DNA of 64,000 bases from Pseudomonas sp. MMS21 TM103 (GCF_022132145.1 NZ_JAJISP010000003.1:472832-536831); one strand, 5' to 3'. Positions 45,178 through 55,116 are shown, numbered from the stretch's first letter. The notes: generated by a model from the letters alone, not told the origin. A program made the numbers and translations.

Positions 45178-45453
45178 CTAGCCCTCAGCGGAAACAGGCG
45201 CTACCTCGAAACACATGCGCCAGCCCTCGTTATTGATCCCGAAACGCCCGATAGTGACCGTCCTGTCCGGGTATATCAGCTGGAACCGCTCACACAGCCT
45301 CAGTGCGACTGCATGCTTTATTTCCTGAGTTCGATCCTCGGCGGCCACATCGACATTAACGAACCGCGAATGTGCCACAGGGGATGAGTCAGGGTCCGGC
45401 AGGCGGTTCAGCGGCATCAACTCATCCGCGTATTCCTGTGCTGTTTTGCTCAC
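45178..45453 (-). CDS. Small hypothetical protein, 91 residues
   Basis: I do not recognise a family. The frame starts at GTG, eight bases after a good AGGAG, which supports real translation. The product is soluble and acidic to neutral (SKTAQEYADELMPLNRL at the start, FGINNEGWRMCFEV near the end), with no signal peptide or membrane segment. The C-terminal beta-like strand and LRLCERFQLIYPDR helix suggest a compact fold. It stands alone between tRNA-Met and a small lipoprotein gene. Confidence 0.6.
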   Translation of the reverse strand: MSKTAQEYADELMPLNRLPDPDSSPVAHSRFVNVDVAAEDRTQEIKHAVALRLCERFQLIYPDRTVTIGRFGINNEGWRMCFEVAPVSAEG

Positions 45454-45800
45454 GTCGCATCTCCTGTCTAAAGGCTTAATGATCGCTGGGGACTACTGTA
45501 CGAACTTTCGCTGGCGACTGGATCGCTGGCGGCTCCTGCCAGCATCGTGCAGAGCGGCGGATAAAGTTGGCGATCCAAGGACAAGCTTGAGAGGGGCAAG
45601 TTCCCCGGGGGAGACTTCGACCTTACGCCAATACATCGATTAGCAGCCGGCTCGATTAATGACCGGCACGTCAGTCAGCGCGCAGTTATCGATTTTCGCC
45701 CACCCCTACCCGGCCCTTGTGCCTCACTGGCCACCCTCTCACAGCGTATGGGTGTTTAATGCATGCCGGGATACACCATTCCGGCAACAAGGAGACGACC
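45454..45800. other. Intergenic stretch between small genes
   Basis: 347 bases holding the divergent promoters of the 91-residue gene (minus) and the small lipoprotein gene (plus). I see no RNA gene, repeat or terminator. Confidence 0.4.
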
Positions 45801-45992
45801 ATGCTTGCTCGCATTTCCATACTCGCCCTGACAGCAGCATTTCTGCTTATGACCGGCTGCGTCTACCACGAATACCGCGACCGCGACTGGGACCGCTACG
45901 AGGATCAGCAGGGCGCAGATCGTGATCAATCCGAGAGGCATCACAAGTCCGACCGACGCCGACACGAAGACCAAGACCAAGACCAACAGTAA
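45801..45992 (+). CDS. Small charged lipoprotein, probably cut short by an in-frame stop
   Basis: A 63-residue product starting MLARISILALTAAFLLMTGC, a type II signal with lipobox MTGC. The mature part is almost wholly Arg, Asp, Glu, His, Gln and Tyr (YHEYRDRDWDRYED). The start follows AAGGAG at good spacing. After TAA at 45990 the same frame goes on for 17 codons of the same composition (DEHRRSDREARYNQYR), then TGA at 46041. The stop therefore looks like a late nonsense mutation in a longer protein, or simply a variable tail. Function unknown. Confidence 0.7.
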   Translation: MLARISILALTAAFLLMTGCVYHEYRDRDWDRYEDQQGADRDQSERHHKSDRRRHEDQDQDQQ

Positions 45993-46346
45993 GACGAACA
46001 CCGCCGCTCTGATCGCGAGGCGCGCTACAACCAATATCGCTGAGCCCCCACGTGCCTGACACTGCACGCAATGCTGTTCACTGACGCCCGGTGAGCAGCA
46101 TTTTTTGTCCCTATCAAGTCTTGGGAAAATCGCGTTTATGCCTTGCTCCGAATCGCACCCTGGTTATGCACGGGCTTGGAAGCATAAATACGGAGCCATG
46201 CATCGCCTAGACGGCCTTGCCGGTCAGTGGCCAAAACGGGCAGCCCAGCATGCCCAGCAGCGTAGTAAATCGCGCCCACCTGATTACTCTGAGTGATAAT
46301 GCCTCGCCACATTCCCCCCACTGAACAGAGGAGTCCTGCGACGGTG
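45993..46346. other. Intergenic stretch before the DUF3087 gene
   Basis: 354 bases. The first 51 continue the lipoprotein frame past its stop codon. Beyond that I see no gene or RNA. Confidence 0.4.
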
Positions 46347-46880
46347 ATGTTCGAGATCAAGCAGTTGAATCCTGAGAAATACCGCCAGCAAACGCGCCGC
46401 AGCACCGTGACCATTGCGCTGCTCTTTGTCCTGCTGGGCATGCTGCTGTCTAGTGTCGCAGTGATGCTGTTTGGAGAGCCCGGCGGCGATAACTTTCGCT
46501 GGAATCTGGCCGGTATTATTGTCGGGCTACTGCTGACCGTTGCGCTGGTGCGGCTCAAGTTCTGGCATCAGCCATGGATGGCACCGGCCGTCTACGGCTG
46601 GCAACTCAAGCGCAGGCTGATGAGCATCACCAACGTCATGCACCACGTGACTGCCGGCGTAACCGCCCAAGATCCGATGGCGATCAAACTGCTGCGCTTC
46701 TATCACCTGGGACTGACCCAGATGCACCAACTGGACGGCAACTCCAGCGCCCTCAGCCAGATGGTGGCGGAGATCAATCAGCACAAGGAGGCCATGGAGG
46801 CTCTGGGCATGAATACCGAGCAGAATCAGATGAACCCGGCCTGGCTGGTGGCGGTGAAGAAGGCAAACGCCGCACGGTAA
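46347..46880 (+). CDS. DUF3087-type membrane protein
   Basis: A 177-residue protein beginning MFEIKQLNPEKYRQQTRRST, with two membrane segments (about residues 22-44 and 56-74) and a cytoplasmic helical C-terminal half. The pattern fits the DUF3087 family of unknown function. The start is uncertain: GAGGAG lies 13 bases before the chosen ATG and 10 before a GTG one codon earlier, and the frame is open back to 46293. It converges with the EamA transporter gene. Confidence 0.65.
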   Translation: MFEIKQLNPEKYRQQTRRSTVTIALLFVLLGMLLSSVAVMLFGEPGGDNFRWNLAGIIVGLLLTVALVRLKFWHQPWMAPAVYGWQLKRRLMSITNVMHHVTAGVTAQDPMAIKLLRFYHLGLTQMHQLDGNSSALSQMVAEINQHKEAMEALGMNTEQNQMNPAWLVAVKKANAAR

Positions 46881-46980
46881 ACACGCCCATCACCAGCGAA
46901 ACAGCCTGCGGGTATCGCATTGCGCTACCTGGCCTTCGCGGCGCGCGCCTTCCTGCCAGACGACCTAAGCACCCTATCGA

Positions 46981-47892
46981 TCAGCCGCGCTTCTGCGCCA
47001 TCTGCGTGCCCAACAACAAGCCGGCAAAGATCAGCCCGCCGCCCAGCCAGTGGAACGCCTGCAAGCCCTCGCCCAGCAGCAGCCAGCCGAGTGCGGCAGT
47101 GCACACTGGCATCAGGTAGCTGGACAGTGCCGCCTTGGCGGCGCCGAGTACGCGCACGCCATGATTCCAGGCGAGATAGGCGACCAGCGAGGCAAATACC
47201 GCCGTATAGGCGATGGCGCCGAGGTTGCTCGGGGTGACGACGAAACGGGCGCCCTGGCTGAGTTCGTAGAGGTAGAACGGCAGGATCAGCGGCACGCCGA
47301 GCAGCATCAGCACGCCGAGCAGGGCCAGCGCCGGGATCGGCAGCAGGTACTTGGCCCAGTGTCGCAGCAGCAGGGAATACAGCGCCCAGTCGGCCACGGC
47401 CAGGAGCATGATCAGGTCGCCACGGTTGAACGACAGCGTCGTCAGGGTCGTCCAACTGCCCTGGGTGATCAGCACCAGCAGGCCGATCGCGGCCAACCCC
47501 ATGCCCCACCATGCGCGGCGTTGCGGCCATTCGCCGAGCAGCAGGCCAGCGCCGATGAAGGTCATCAGCGGCAGGCAGGTGTTGACCAGGGTGATGTTGA
47601 CCGCCGCGGTAGTCTGCGCGGCACTGTAGAGCATCGAATTGTAGCCGGCGATGCCAAGGCCGCCGAGCACCAGCAGGCGCCAGCCAGCCGCCCGCAGCTG
47701 CGGGCGATGACGCCACAGCGGCACCAGAACGAAGGGCAGCAGCAGGGTCAGGGCCAGGCACCAGCGCCAGAACGACAGGGCAAGGGGCGGAATGTCGCCG
47801 GCGAACGCACGCGCCACCAGGGCGTTGCCCGACCAGCAGAGTACCGCCAGCAGCAGACCGAGCATGGCCAGGCCGCGCGAACTGTTCGTCAC
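46981..47892 (-). CDS. EamA/DMT-family transporter
   Basis: A 303-residue polytopic protein with about ten hydrophobic segments in two EamA halves (first about 10-145, second about 160-295). The second half carries AYTAVFASLVAYLAWNHGV and LLLGEGLQAFHWLGGGLI, typical of the drug/metabolite transporter superfamily. The substrate cannot be read from sequence. The start is GTG one base after the carbonic anhydrase stop, so the two genes form an operon. Confidence 0.9.
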   Translation of the reverse strand: MTNSSRGLAMLGLLLAVLCWSGNALVARAFAGDIPPLALSFWRWCLALTLLLPFVLVPLWRHRPQLRAAGWRLLVLGGLGIAGYNSMLYSAAQTTAAVNITLVNTCLPLMTFIGAGLLLGEWPQRRAWWGMGLAAIGLLVLITQGSWTTLTTLSFNRGDLIMLLAVADWALYSLLLRHWAKYLLPIPALALLGVLMLLGVPLILPFYLYELSQGARFVVTPSNLGAIAYTAVFASLVAYLAWNHGVRVLGAAKAALSSYLMPVCTAALGWLLLGEGLQAFHWLGGGLIFAGLLLGTQMAQKRG

Positions 47893-47893
47893 C

Positions 47894-48538
47894 TCAGTTC
47901 TGGCCGAGCGGACGCAGGCGGTATTGCGGCGGCAGCTGTTCGATGCCGCTGACGGTGACGTTGAGGTTCTTCCAGCGACCGTCCTTGATGCCGTAGATGC
48001 AGCCGTGCACCGACAGTTCCTGACCGCGATGCCAGGCGTTCTGCACGATGGTGGTGTGGCTGACGTTGGCCACCTGCTGGATCACATTGAGCTCGCAGAG
48101 GCGGTCGACCCGCTCCTCCTCGCTGGGCAACTTCGCCAGGTGCTCGCGGTGTTCGTAATACAAATCGCGGATGGTCCGTAGCCAGCCGTCGATCAAGCCG
48201 TACTGGTTGTCCTGCATGGAGGCGCGCACGCCGCCACAGCCGTAGTGGCCGGTGACCAGGATGTGCTTGACCTTGAGCACGTCGACTGCGTATTGGATCA
48301 CCGACAGGCAGTTGAGGTCGGTGTGCAGCACCACGTTGGCGACGTTGCGATGGACGAACAGATCGCCTGGCAGCAGGCCGACGATCTCGTTGGCCGGCAC
48401 CCGCGCATCGGAGCAGCCGATCCACAGGTATTCCGGCGCCTGCTGGCGGGCCAGCTTGGCGAAGAATGCCGGATCTTTCTGAGTAATCGCCTCGGCCCAC
48501 TGGGCGTTGTTGTCGAATAGGTGTTGTAAGTCACTCAT
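47894..48538 (-). CDS. can: Beta-class carbonic anhydrase
   Basis: A 214-residue enzyme that interconverts CO2 and bicarbonate in the cytoplasm. The zinc ligands Cys42, His98 and Cys101 and the Asp44/Arg46 dyad lie in GCSDARVPANE and TGHYGCGGV. Length and residues match the Can type of gammaproteobacteria. GGGAG stands eight bases before the ATG. It is followed without a gap by the EamA transporter gene. Confidence 0.97.
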   Translation of the reverse strand: MSDLQHLFDNNAQWAEAITQKDPAFFAKLARQQAPEYLWIGCSDARVPANEIVGLLPGDLFVHRNVANVVLHTDLNCLSVIQYAVDVLKVKHILVTGHYGCGGVRASMQDNQYGLIDGWLRTIRDLYYEHREHLAKLPSEEERVDRLCELNVIQQVANVSHTTIVQNAWHRGQELSVHGCIYGIKDGRWKNLNVTVSGIEQLPPQYRLRPLGQN

Positions 48539-48758
48539 GGCATCGGCTCCCTGGAGTATCGCTGCGCACCATACGGAGCGCGCATGGCCTTTGACAAGTC
48601 ACTTGGCGTTGCCGTCACAGTCCCAGTCGAAGCGACGGTCGCAAGCCCCACCGCAGACCACTCAACGGCGGAGCCACCGATGCACTGCAAAATCTCCGCG
48701 GCTTTAGCAAAGTACCGCCCGGCCGCTCCTGCGATGGGGAGCTTACCAGCCGCATCGA

Positions 48759-49211
48759 TCAGTCGATCAGGGTGCAGGCCATCACCAAGGCGTCTTCGCG
48801 GCCCCCCACGGCCGGGTAGTAGTCGCGGCGCCGGCCAATTTCATTGAACCCATAACGCTCGTACAGGCGATAAGCCGACTGGTTGCTGGCGCGCACTTCA
48901 AGGAAGCATTCACCGGCCTTGAGCTCCATAGCGCGCTGCATCAGGCGCTCCAGCAGCAGCAAGCCGAAACCACGACCCTGGCTCTGCGGCTTGATGGTGA
49001 TATTGAGCAGGTGCGCCTCGTCGATGATCACGTTGATCACCCCATGCCCGACCTGTTGCTGACCCTCGAGCATCACCCAGCAATCGTAAGACTTGAGGCT
49101 GTCGAGGAAGATGCCGCGCGTCCAGGGATGGCTGTACGCTGCGTACTCGATCTTTAACACAGCCTCGATATCCGCCTCGGTCATCCGGCGGAAAGAAATC
49201 GCATCACTCAT
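48759..49211 (-). CDS. rimI: Ribosomal protein S18 alanine N-acetyltransferase
   Basis: A 150-residue GNAT enzyme that acetylates the N-terminal alanine of ribosomal protein S18. The acetyl-CoA loop is QSQGRGFGLLLLERLM. The substrate-side strand is AAYSHPWTRGIF, and the C-terminal catalytic part is YRLYERYGFNEIGRRRDYYP. It follows the psi-subunit gene by 67 bases, the same order as holD-rimI in enterobacteria. Confidence 0.95.
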   Translation of the reverse strand: MSDAISFRRMTEADIEAVLKIEYAAYSHPWTRGIFLDSLKSYDCWVMLEGQQQVGHGVINVIIDEAHLLNITIKPQSQGRGFGLLLLERLMQRAMELKAGECFLEVRASNQSAYRLYERYGFNEIGRRRDYYPAVGGREDALVMACTLID

Positions 49212-49278
49212 TCAGGTTGACTCAGCAGGCGGTGGGAACATGGGCGAAATGGCCGAAACCTGACAGCGCAGGAAGTAC

Positions 49279-50070
49279 TCAAGCGCCTGCCAGCCAGCGT
49301 TGCCGCACCCGGCGCATGGCCTGCCACAGCTCGGCCTTGCGTTCCGGCTCGTCCATCAGCAACTCCAGCCCAGGCAGTGCCCAGGCCGCCCCCAGATCGT
49401 CGATCTGTACCTCGCGGTTGTAGGCCTCGGCATCGGCATCGCCGGCGAAACGGATGGCCGGCAGGCCGACCAGCCACAGGCAGCTACAGGGCGGCTGCTC
49501 TTCTAGGCGCGCGGCGATGAAGCTCTGCACATAATCCAGCGCGGCCTGCGGTCCCTGGTCCATGCTGCCGCGCGCCAGCAAGGGCCAGCGGACCGGCTCA
49601 CCGACCAGTTGCGGGCTGTCCGGCAGACCGGCGGCGCGCAGCAGGTCCTTGAGCAACAGATAGGCTGGATCACGACCCTGCAAGGGCTCGCCAGTGGGCA
49701 GCTCGACCAGCAAGGCGCAGTCTCCGGCGCGCAGCAGTTGCAGAGCGAAACGCGGCGGCGCCGCGACCAGCGGCTTGGTGGCGACGGGCGGCGCGGCCTC
49801 ATCGGCGGCGTCCTTTTTGACACTGCGCGCTGTGACGCTGGGCCGCGGCACCTCGATCTTCGGCCGTTCGGCGCGCGGCTCGGGCTGGCTCGGCGGCGCT
49901 GTTTCGCTGACGGGCGCAGCAACCGGTTCGACCGCGACGGGCACCTCGGGCTCTGCTGGCTGCAGCAGCTCCGGGCGCGAGGGGGCGGCAAAAGGCAACT
50001 CCACACGCGGCAGCCAACTGGCCACCTGCATAGCGCTCAGGTAAGCGCGACGACGCAGCTCTGCAATCAA
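49279..50070 (-). CDS. Pseudomonad DNA polymerase III psi subunit (HolD-like)
   Basis: A 263-residue protein: N-terminal helix [20 protein letters not shown] (20 residues, about 4-23), a long Pro/Ala/Glu/Val-rich disordered linker (about 35-100), then a compact domain (about 105-263) with [14 protein letters not shown] and [16 protein letters not shown]. Enterobacterial HolD is half this size, but P. aeruginosa is known to have a larger psi encoded just upstream of rimI, and gene order and N-terminal RR-x-W/Y pattern agree. Psi joins the clamp loader to chi and SSB. The TTG start overlaps the leuA stop and has AGGTGG upstream; an ATG 13 codons later is possible but would remove the conserved N-terminal helix. 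Confidence 0.7.
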   Translation of the reverse strand: MIAELRRRAYLSAMQVASWLPRVELPFAAPSRPELLQPAEPEVPVAVEPVAAPVSETAPPSQPEPRAERPKIEVPRPSVTARSVKKDAADEAAPPVATKPLVAAPPRFALQLLRAGDCALLVELPTGEPLQGRDPAYLLLKDLLRAAGLPDSPQLVGEPVRWPLLARGSMDQGPQAALDYVQSFIAARLEEQPPCSCLWLVGLPAIRFAGDADAEAYNREVQIDDLGAAWALPGLELLMDEPERKAELWQAMRRVRQRWLAGA

Positions 50071-51611
50071 ACGTCAGCCACCTGCGGATGCGCCTTCTGG
50101 CCGTCCTGCATCAGGTTGAGGGCGTTGATGTAGGCCTTGGCCGACGCGACCAGGATGTCGGTATCGGCGCCGTTGCCATTGACGATACGCCCGCCCTTCT
50201 CCAGGCGTACCGTGACCTCGCCTTGGGAGTCGGTGCCCTGAGTGATGGCGTTGACCGAATACAGTTGTAGGTTGGCGTCGGACGCGGCAATTACCTCGAT
50301 CGCCTTGAAGGTCGCGTCTACCGGTCCGGAACCCTGGGCTTCGGCGCCCAGTTCGGCACCGTCGACACTGAGCACCAGTTTGGCCAAGGGGACCTCGCCG
50401 GTCTTGCTCGCCACATCCAGGTAGACCAGCTTGAAGTGCTCCGAGGTCTCTTCGGCCAGGGTCTCGGAGACCAGCGCCTGCAGGTCTTCGTCGAAAATCT
50501 CGTGCTTCTTGTCGGCCAGTTCCTTGAAGCGGGCAAACGCGGCATTCATCTCGGATTCGCCAGCCAGGGTGATACCCAGCTCATCCAGGCGTGCACGGAA
50601 GGCCGCGCGCCCGGAATGCTTGCCTAGCACCATCTTGTTGGTGTTCCAGCCAACCGACTGGGCCGACATGATTTCGTAGGTCTCGCGGTGCTTGAGCACG
50701 CCATCCTGATGGATGCCCGATTCATGGGCGAAGGCGTTGGCGCCAACGATGGCCTTGTTCGGCTGAACCGGGAAGCCGGTGATGCCGGAGACCATGCGCG
50801 AGGTGCTGAGGATGTGCGGGGTATCGATGCGGGTGTGCACACCGAGCAGGTCTTCGCGGGTCTTGATCGCCATGACGATCTCTTCCAGTGCCGCGTTGCC
50901 GGCCCGCTCGCCGAGGCCGTTGATGGTGCACTCGACCTGACGAGCGCCCGCGACCACCGCCGCCAAGGAGTTGGCGACGGCCAGACCCAGGTCGTTGTGG
51001 CAATGCACCGAGAATACCGCCTTGTCGGCGTTGGGTACGCGATTGAGCAGCTGACGGATGGTTTCGGCGTACTGGTGCGGAATCGCATAGCCGACGGTGT
51101 CGGGAATATTGATGGTGCGCGCGCCGGCGTCGATCGCCGCCTCGATGATCCGGCAGAGGAAGTCGATCTCCGAGCGACCGGCATCCTCGCAGGAGAACTC
51201 GACGTCGGCACACAGGTTGCGTGCGCGCTTGACCGCATGCACCGCCTGCTCGACCACCTGATCCGGCTGCATGCGCAGCTTGTACTGCATGTGGATCGGG
51301 CTGGTGGCGATAAAGGTGTGGATGCGCCCGCTGTTGGCGCCCTTGAGCGCTTCGGCGGCACGGTCGATGTCGCCATCCAGCGCCCGCGACAGGCTGCACA
51401 CGGTGCTGTCCTTGATGCTGTCGGCAATCGCCTTGACCGCGGCGAAGTCGCCTGGGCTGGCGATGGCGAAGCCGGCTTCGATCACGTCGACGCGCAGGCG
51501 CTCGAGGGCCTTGGCGATGCGCAGCTTCTCTTCACCGGTCATGGACGCGCCGGGACTCTGCTCGCCATCGCGCAGGGTGGTGTCGAAGATAATGACGCGG
51601 TCGTTGCTCAT
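50067..51611 (-). CDS. leuA: 2-isopropylmalate synthase
   Basis: A 514-residue LeuA of the shorter bacterial type. It condenses acetyl-CoA with 2-oxoisovalerate, the first step of leucine synthesis. The catalytic barrel carries [15 protein letters not shown] (9-23) and the metal-binding HCHND about 200 residues in; KHSGRAAF lies in the linker and the C-terminal regulatory domain is complete. The start is the ATG of [10 protein letters not shown] with GAGGAA upstream; the 35-codon extension is not conserved. It overlaps the psi gene by a few bases. Confidence 0.95.
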   Translation of the reverse strand: MSNDRVIIFDTTLRDGEQSPGASMTGEEKLRIAKALERLRVDVIEAGFAIASPGDFAAVKAIADSIKDSTVCSLSRALDGDIDRAAEALKGANSGRIHTFIATSPIHMQYKLRMQPDQVVEQAVHAVKRARNLCADVEFSCEDAGRSEIDFLCRIIEAAIDAGARTINIPDTVGYAIPHQYAETIRQLLNRVPNADKAVFSVHCHNDLGLAVANSLAAVVAGARQVECTINGLGERAGNAALEEIVMAIKTREDLLGVHTRIDTPHILSTSRMVSGITGFPVQPNKAIVGANAFAHESGIHQDGVLKHRETYEIMSAQSVGWNTNKMVLGKHSGRAAFRARLDELGITLAGESEMNAAFARFKELADKKHEIFDEDLQALVSETLAEETSEHFKLVYLDVASKTGEVPLAKLVLSVDGAELGAEAQGSGPVDATFKAIEVIAASDANLQLYSVNAITQGTDSQGEVTVRLEKGGRIVNGNGADTDILVASAKAYINALNLMQDGQKAHPQVADV

Positions 51612-51753
51612 GCTGGTTTCCTCACGGATGCGCAGATGCACAGGCCCGACGCTGGGGCCTATGTCGATAAGCGTTGATTGTCGCGTGAAATGCCACGGGC
51701 GGGAAGCGCGGCGCACTCCGTCTTTCCAAGCAGGCCATCTCGCGTAAAACGAA

Positions 51754-51778
51754 AACGCCCGCCAAGAAGGCGGGCGTT
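51754..51778 (-). terminator. Terminator after the carboxyspermidine dehydrogenase gene
   Basis: Perfect 10-base stem AACGCCCGCC/GGCGGGCGTT with a 5-base loop. On the minus strand it is followed by TTTTCGTTTTACG. It separates the polyamine operon from leuA. Confidence 0.9.
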
Positions 51779-51836
51779 GAGCTGATTGAGCGAGCTAGAG
51801 CCTGCTTTTAACGCAGCAGGGCCGACGCGCAGCCAA

Positions 51837-53081
51837 TCAGAGGGCCTGATCCCAGGGGCGGTCGCCGTTGGCGTCCTTGATCCGGGTCGGCAGGCCCATC
51901 ACATCGAGGAGCTTGAGGAACGGCTCAGCCGGCAGCTGTTCAACGTTGGCCATGCGCGCCACGTCCCAATCGCCACGGGCCACCAGCAATGCAGCGGCGA
52001 CCGGCGGTACGCCAGCGGTGTAGGAAATACCCTGGCTGTCGGTCTCGGCATAGGCATCGGCGTGGTCGGCGACGTTGTAGATAAACAACTCGACCGGCTT
52101 GCCGTCCTTGCTGCCCTTGACCAGGTCACCGATGCAGGTCTTGCCGCTGTAAGTTGGCGCCAGCGAAGACGGGTCCGGCAGCACGGCCTTGACCACTTTC
52201 AACGGCACCACTTCGAGGCCCTCGGCGGTCTTCACCGGCTGCTCGGAGAGCAGGCCGAGGCTGTTGAGCACGGTAAACACGTTGATGTAGTGCTCGCCGA
52301 AGCTCATCCAGAAGCGCACGTTGGGCACGTTCAGGTGCTTGGACAGGGAATGCACTTCGTCATGCCCAGTCAGGTAGAGATTCTGCTCGCCGACTACCGG
52401 CAGGTCGTCGGTGCGTTTGACTTCGAACATTTTATTGCTGGTCCACTGGCTGTTCTGCCAGCTCCAGACCTGTCCGGTGAATTCGCGGAAATTGATTTCC
52501 GGATCGAAATTGGTGGCGAAGTACTTGCCGTGGGAACCGGCGTTGACGTCGAGGATGTCGATCGACTCGATCGTGTCGAAGTACTGCTGTTGCGCCAAGG
52601 CGGCGTAGGCATTCACCACGCCCGGATCGAAGCCGACCCCGAGAATGGCGGTCACGCCTTTTTCCTGGCACTCGGCCAGGTGGTTCCACTCGTAGTTACC
52701 GTACCAAGGTGGCGTCTCGCAGACCTTGCCCGGTTCTTCGTGGATGGCGGTATCCAGGTAGGCAGCGCCGGTCTCCATGCAGGCGCGCAGCACCGACATG
52801 TTGAGGAAGGACGAACCCACGTTGATGACGATCTGCGATTCGGTTTCGCAGATCAGGGCCTTGGTCGCTTCCACGTCCAGGGCGTTCAGCGCGAAGGCCT
52901 TGATTTCGGCGGGCTGCTTGAGGCTGCCCTTGGCCTTGACGCTGTCGATGATGGCCTGGCATTTGGAGATGTTGCGCGACGCGATAGCAATACGACCCAA
53001 CTCGTCGTTGTGCTGCGCGCACTTGTGGGCCACCACCTTGGCGACACCTCCTGCACCAATGATCAGAACATTCTTCTTCAA
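51837..53081 (-). CDS. Carboxy(nor)spermidine dehydrogenase (saccharopine dehydrogenase family)
   Basis: A 414-residue NAD(P)-dependent enzyme with N-terminal Rossmann motif VLIIGAGGVAKVVAHKCA. It fits CASDH, which joins putrescine (or diaminopropane) and aspartate semialdehyde to carboxy(nor)spermidine. The paired decarboxylase gene 31 bases upstream makes this function far more likely than lysine metabolism. The start is TTG with a strong AAGGAG. Length matches the family (about 400). Confidence 0.9.
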   Translation of the reverse strand: MKKNVLIIGAGGVAKVVAHKCAQHNDELGRIAIASRNISKCQAIIDSVKAKGSLKQPAEIKAFALNALDVEATKALICETESQIVINVGSSFLNMSVLRACMETGAAYLDTAIHEEPGKVCETPPWYGNYEWNHLAECQEKGVTAILGVGFDPGVVNAYAALAQQQYFDTIESIDILDVNAGSHGKYFATNFDPEINFREFTGQVWSWQNSQWTSNKMFEVKRTDDLPVVGEQNLYLTGHDEVHSLSKHLNVPNVRFWMSFGEHYINVFTVLNSLGLLSEQPVKTAEGLEVVPLKVVKAVLPDPSSLAPTYSGKTCIGDLVKGSKDGKPVELFIYNVADHADAYAETDSQGISYTAGVPPVAAALLVARGDWDVARMANVEQLPAEPFLKLLDVMGLPTRIKDANGDRPWDQAL

Positions 53082-53112
53082 TTTCTTTATCTCTCCTTAT
53101 AACCGCCGGCCT

Positions 53113-54210
53113 TCAGGACAGGCTGGACAGGTAGTCGTCGAAACCAAATTCACGAACCAACTCAACGCTGCCGTCGAGCTGTCGCACTGCAATAGACGGC
53201 ATTTTAAGCCCGTTAAACCAGTTTTTCTTGACCATGGTGTAACCCGCTGCGTCGATAAACGACAGGCGATCGCCGATGGTCAGCGGACGATCGAAACGGT
53301 ATTCGCCGAAAATGTCCCCAGCCAGACAGGATTTGCCGCACACCATGTAGCTGTGCTCGCCATCACAGGGGGCCATCTTGGCGTCCAGACGGTAAATCAA
53401 CAGATCGAGCATGTGCGCTTCGATGGAGCTATCGACCACGGCCAGATGCTTGCCGTTGAACAGGGTGTCGAGCACCGTGACTTCCAACGAGGCGCTCATG
53501 GTGATGGCGGCCTCGCCGGGTTCCAGGTAGACCTGCACACCGAAACGCTCGGAGAAGGCCTTGAGGCGCGCACAGAACTGATCCAGTGGATAGTCTTCAC
53601 CGGTGAAGTGAATGCCGCCGCCCAGGCTGACCCACTCGACCTGCTCTAGCAGGTGGCCGAAGCGCTCCTCAATGGTGCTGAGCATCTGCTCGAACAACTC
53701 GAAGCTGTCGTTCTCGCAGTTGTTGTGAAACATGAAGCCGGAAACCTTATCCATCACTGTGGCGATTTTTTCCGGGTCCCACTCGCCCAGGCGGCTGAAC
53801 GGGCGCGCCGGGTCGGCCAACAGGTAATCCGAGCTGCTCACCTGCGGGTTGACCCGCAAGCCGCGGACCTTGCCTTCGGAGGCTTCGGCGAAGCGCTCGA
53901 GCTGGCCGATCGAGTTGAAGATGATCTTGTCGCAGTTGGCCAACATATCGTCGATTTCATCGTCGGCCCAGGCCACGCTGTAGGCGTGGGTTTCGCCCGC
54001 GAACTTCTGCCGACCGAGCTTGAGCTCATACAGCGACGACGAGGTGGTGCCGTCCATGTATTGCTCCATCAGGTCGAACACCGACCAGGTGGCGAAGCAC
54101 TTGAGCGCCAGCAACGCCTTGGCACCGGAGTGCTCGCGGACATAGGCGATCTTCTGCAGATTGCCCAGCAGCTTTTGCTTGTCGATGAGGTAGTACGGCG
54201 TCTTGATCAT
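53113..54210 (-). CDS. nspC: Carboxynorspermidine/carboxyspermidine decarboxylase
   Basis: A 365-residue fold-type III PLP enzyme of the alanine racemase/ODC group, which decarboxylates carboxy(nor)spermidine to the polyamine. The PLP lysine is Lys37 in LALKCFATW; the glycine loop is SLGGGIHFTG and the active-site Cys lies in CGKSCLAGD. It is the first gene of a two-gene operon, with AGG eight bases before the ATG. This is the alternative spermidine route that avoids S-adenosylmethionine decarboxylase. Confidence 0.93.
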   Translation of the reverse strand: MIKTPYYLIDKQKLLGNLQKIAYVREHSGAKALLALKCFATWSVFDLMEQYMDGTTSSSLYELKLGRQKFAGETHAYSVAWADDEIDDMLANCDKIIFNSIGQLERFAEASEGKVRGLRVNPQVSSSDYLLADPARPFSRLGEWDPEKIATVMDKVSGFMFHNNCENDSFELFEQMLSTIEERFGHLLEQVEWVSLGGGIHFTGEDYPLDQFCARLKAFSERFGVQVYLEPGEAAITMSASLEVTVLDTLFNGKHLAVVDSSIEAHMLDLLIYRLDAKMAPCDGEHSYMVCGKSCLAGDIFGEYRFDRPLTIGDRLSFIDAAGYTMVKKNWFNGLKMPSIAVRQLDGSVELVREFGFDDYLSSLS

Positions 54211-54507
54211 CAGTGTGCCTATACAAGGTCAGCCGGCAGGAAATCAGCAGAGCCAACCCCCTCCCCAAAAAGTGGAGGCGAATTGTGCCGATAACCGACG
54301 CATATCGAAAGAGCCATGGGGATATTTAGTCTGTCAACCGACCGTTGGCGACGCATTATCGCAAGCGCCGGCAATCCGCAGCCCACTTGGAGCGCCCGTG
54401 GCGCCATGTGCAGGCGCCCGCCAGGATGAACGGCATGGATGACCAATAGGTGACAACAAGGTGTCACCAAGCCTGATTGGCTACTGGCTATGGCAGCGCA
54501 AGGCAGT

Positions 54508-55116
54508 TCAGCACTGCCGAAACAGCCCGAGCAGATGGTGGGCAATTGCCCCCTTGATCGCATTGATGCTCGCCGGCGAGCAGTGCGCCAAGTGGACGAG
54601 GTTGATGCGGTGCAGGTGCAGCGACGGCATGCGCGTCTCGAATTCGCGCAGTTCCTCCTTGATCAACACCGGCAGGAACGACTCGCCCCTGGCCCGATAG
54701 CGCTCAACCAGCAACCTGAGTCCATCCTGAAACGGCAATTCCTTGGAGGCCACCAGGCGATTGTGGCTGGGGATCTTCAAGTAGAGACCCGGATAGCCCA
54801 GGGTTTCGCCCGGCAGGATATGGATACCGGTGGGTTCTACCGCATGGGGCGGGATGTCATGGAAGGTTTCGTTCCAGCAGCGCTCGTCCGGGAGGATGGT
54901 GATATCGCCATGATCGCTCGGCGGCACCACAAAGCTGTAATTGCTGTAGAGCTTTTGCGCATAAGCCGAATAGATACACAGGCGGTTCTCGAAGCGCAGC
55001 AGGAAGGCAATCGTCTCGCGGCGGTCGGTGATGGCGTCGAGATCCCAGGCCAGGTCACGCTGATCCTGCAGTTCGCGCCAACAGGCATCGATAGAGGCGG
55101 CGGAGGTGGACGACAT
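54508..55116 (-). CDS. Conserved hypothetical protein, 202 residues
   Basis: I do not recognise the family. It is a soluble mixed alpha/beta protein with no signal peptide or membrane segment. Visible parts are FLLRFENRLCIYSAYAQKLY near residues 38-57, a His/Pro-rich middle (FHDIPPHAVEPTGIHILPGE), and a helical C terminus with several His and Cys (LHLHRINLVHLAHCSPASIN), which could bind metal. The start ATG has only a weak GGGA upstream. It is divergent from mksF and lies about 300 bases before nspC. Confidence 0.65.
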   Translation of the reverse strand: MSSTSAASIDACWRELQDQRDLAWDLDAITDRRETIAFLLRFENRLCIYSAYAQKLYSNYSFVVPPSDHGDITILPDERCWNETFHDIPPHAVEPTGIHILPGETLGYPGLYLKIPSHNRLVASKELPFQDGLRLLVERYRARGESFLPVLIKEELREFETRMPSLHLHRINLVHLAHCSPASINAIKGAIAHHLLGLFRQC

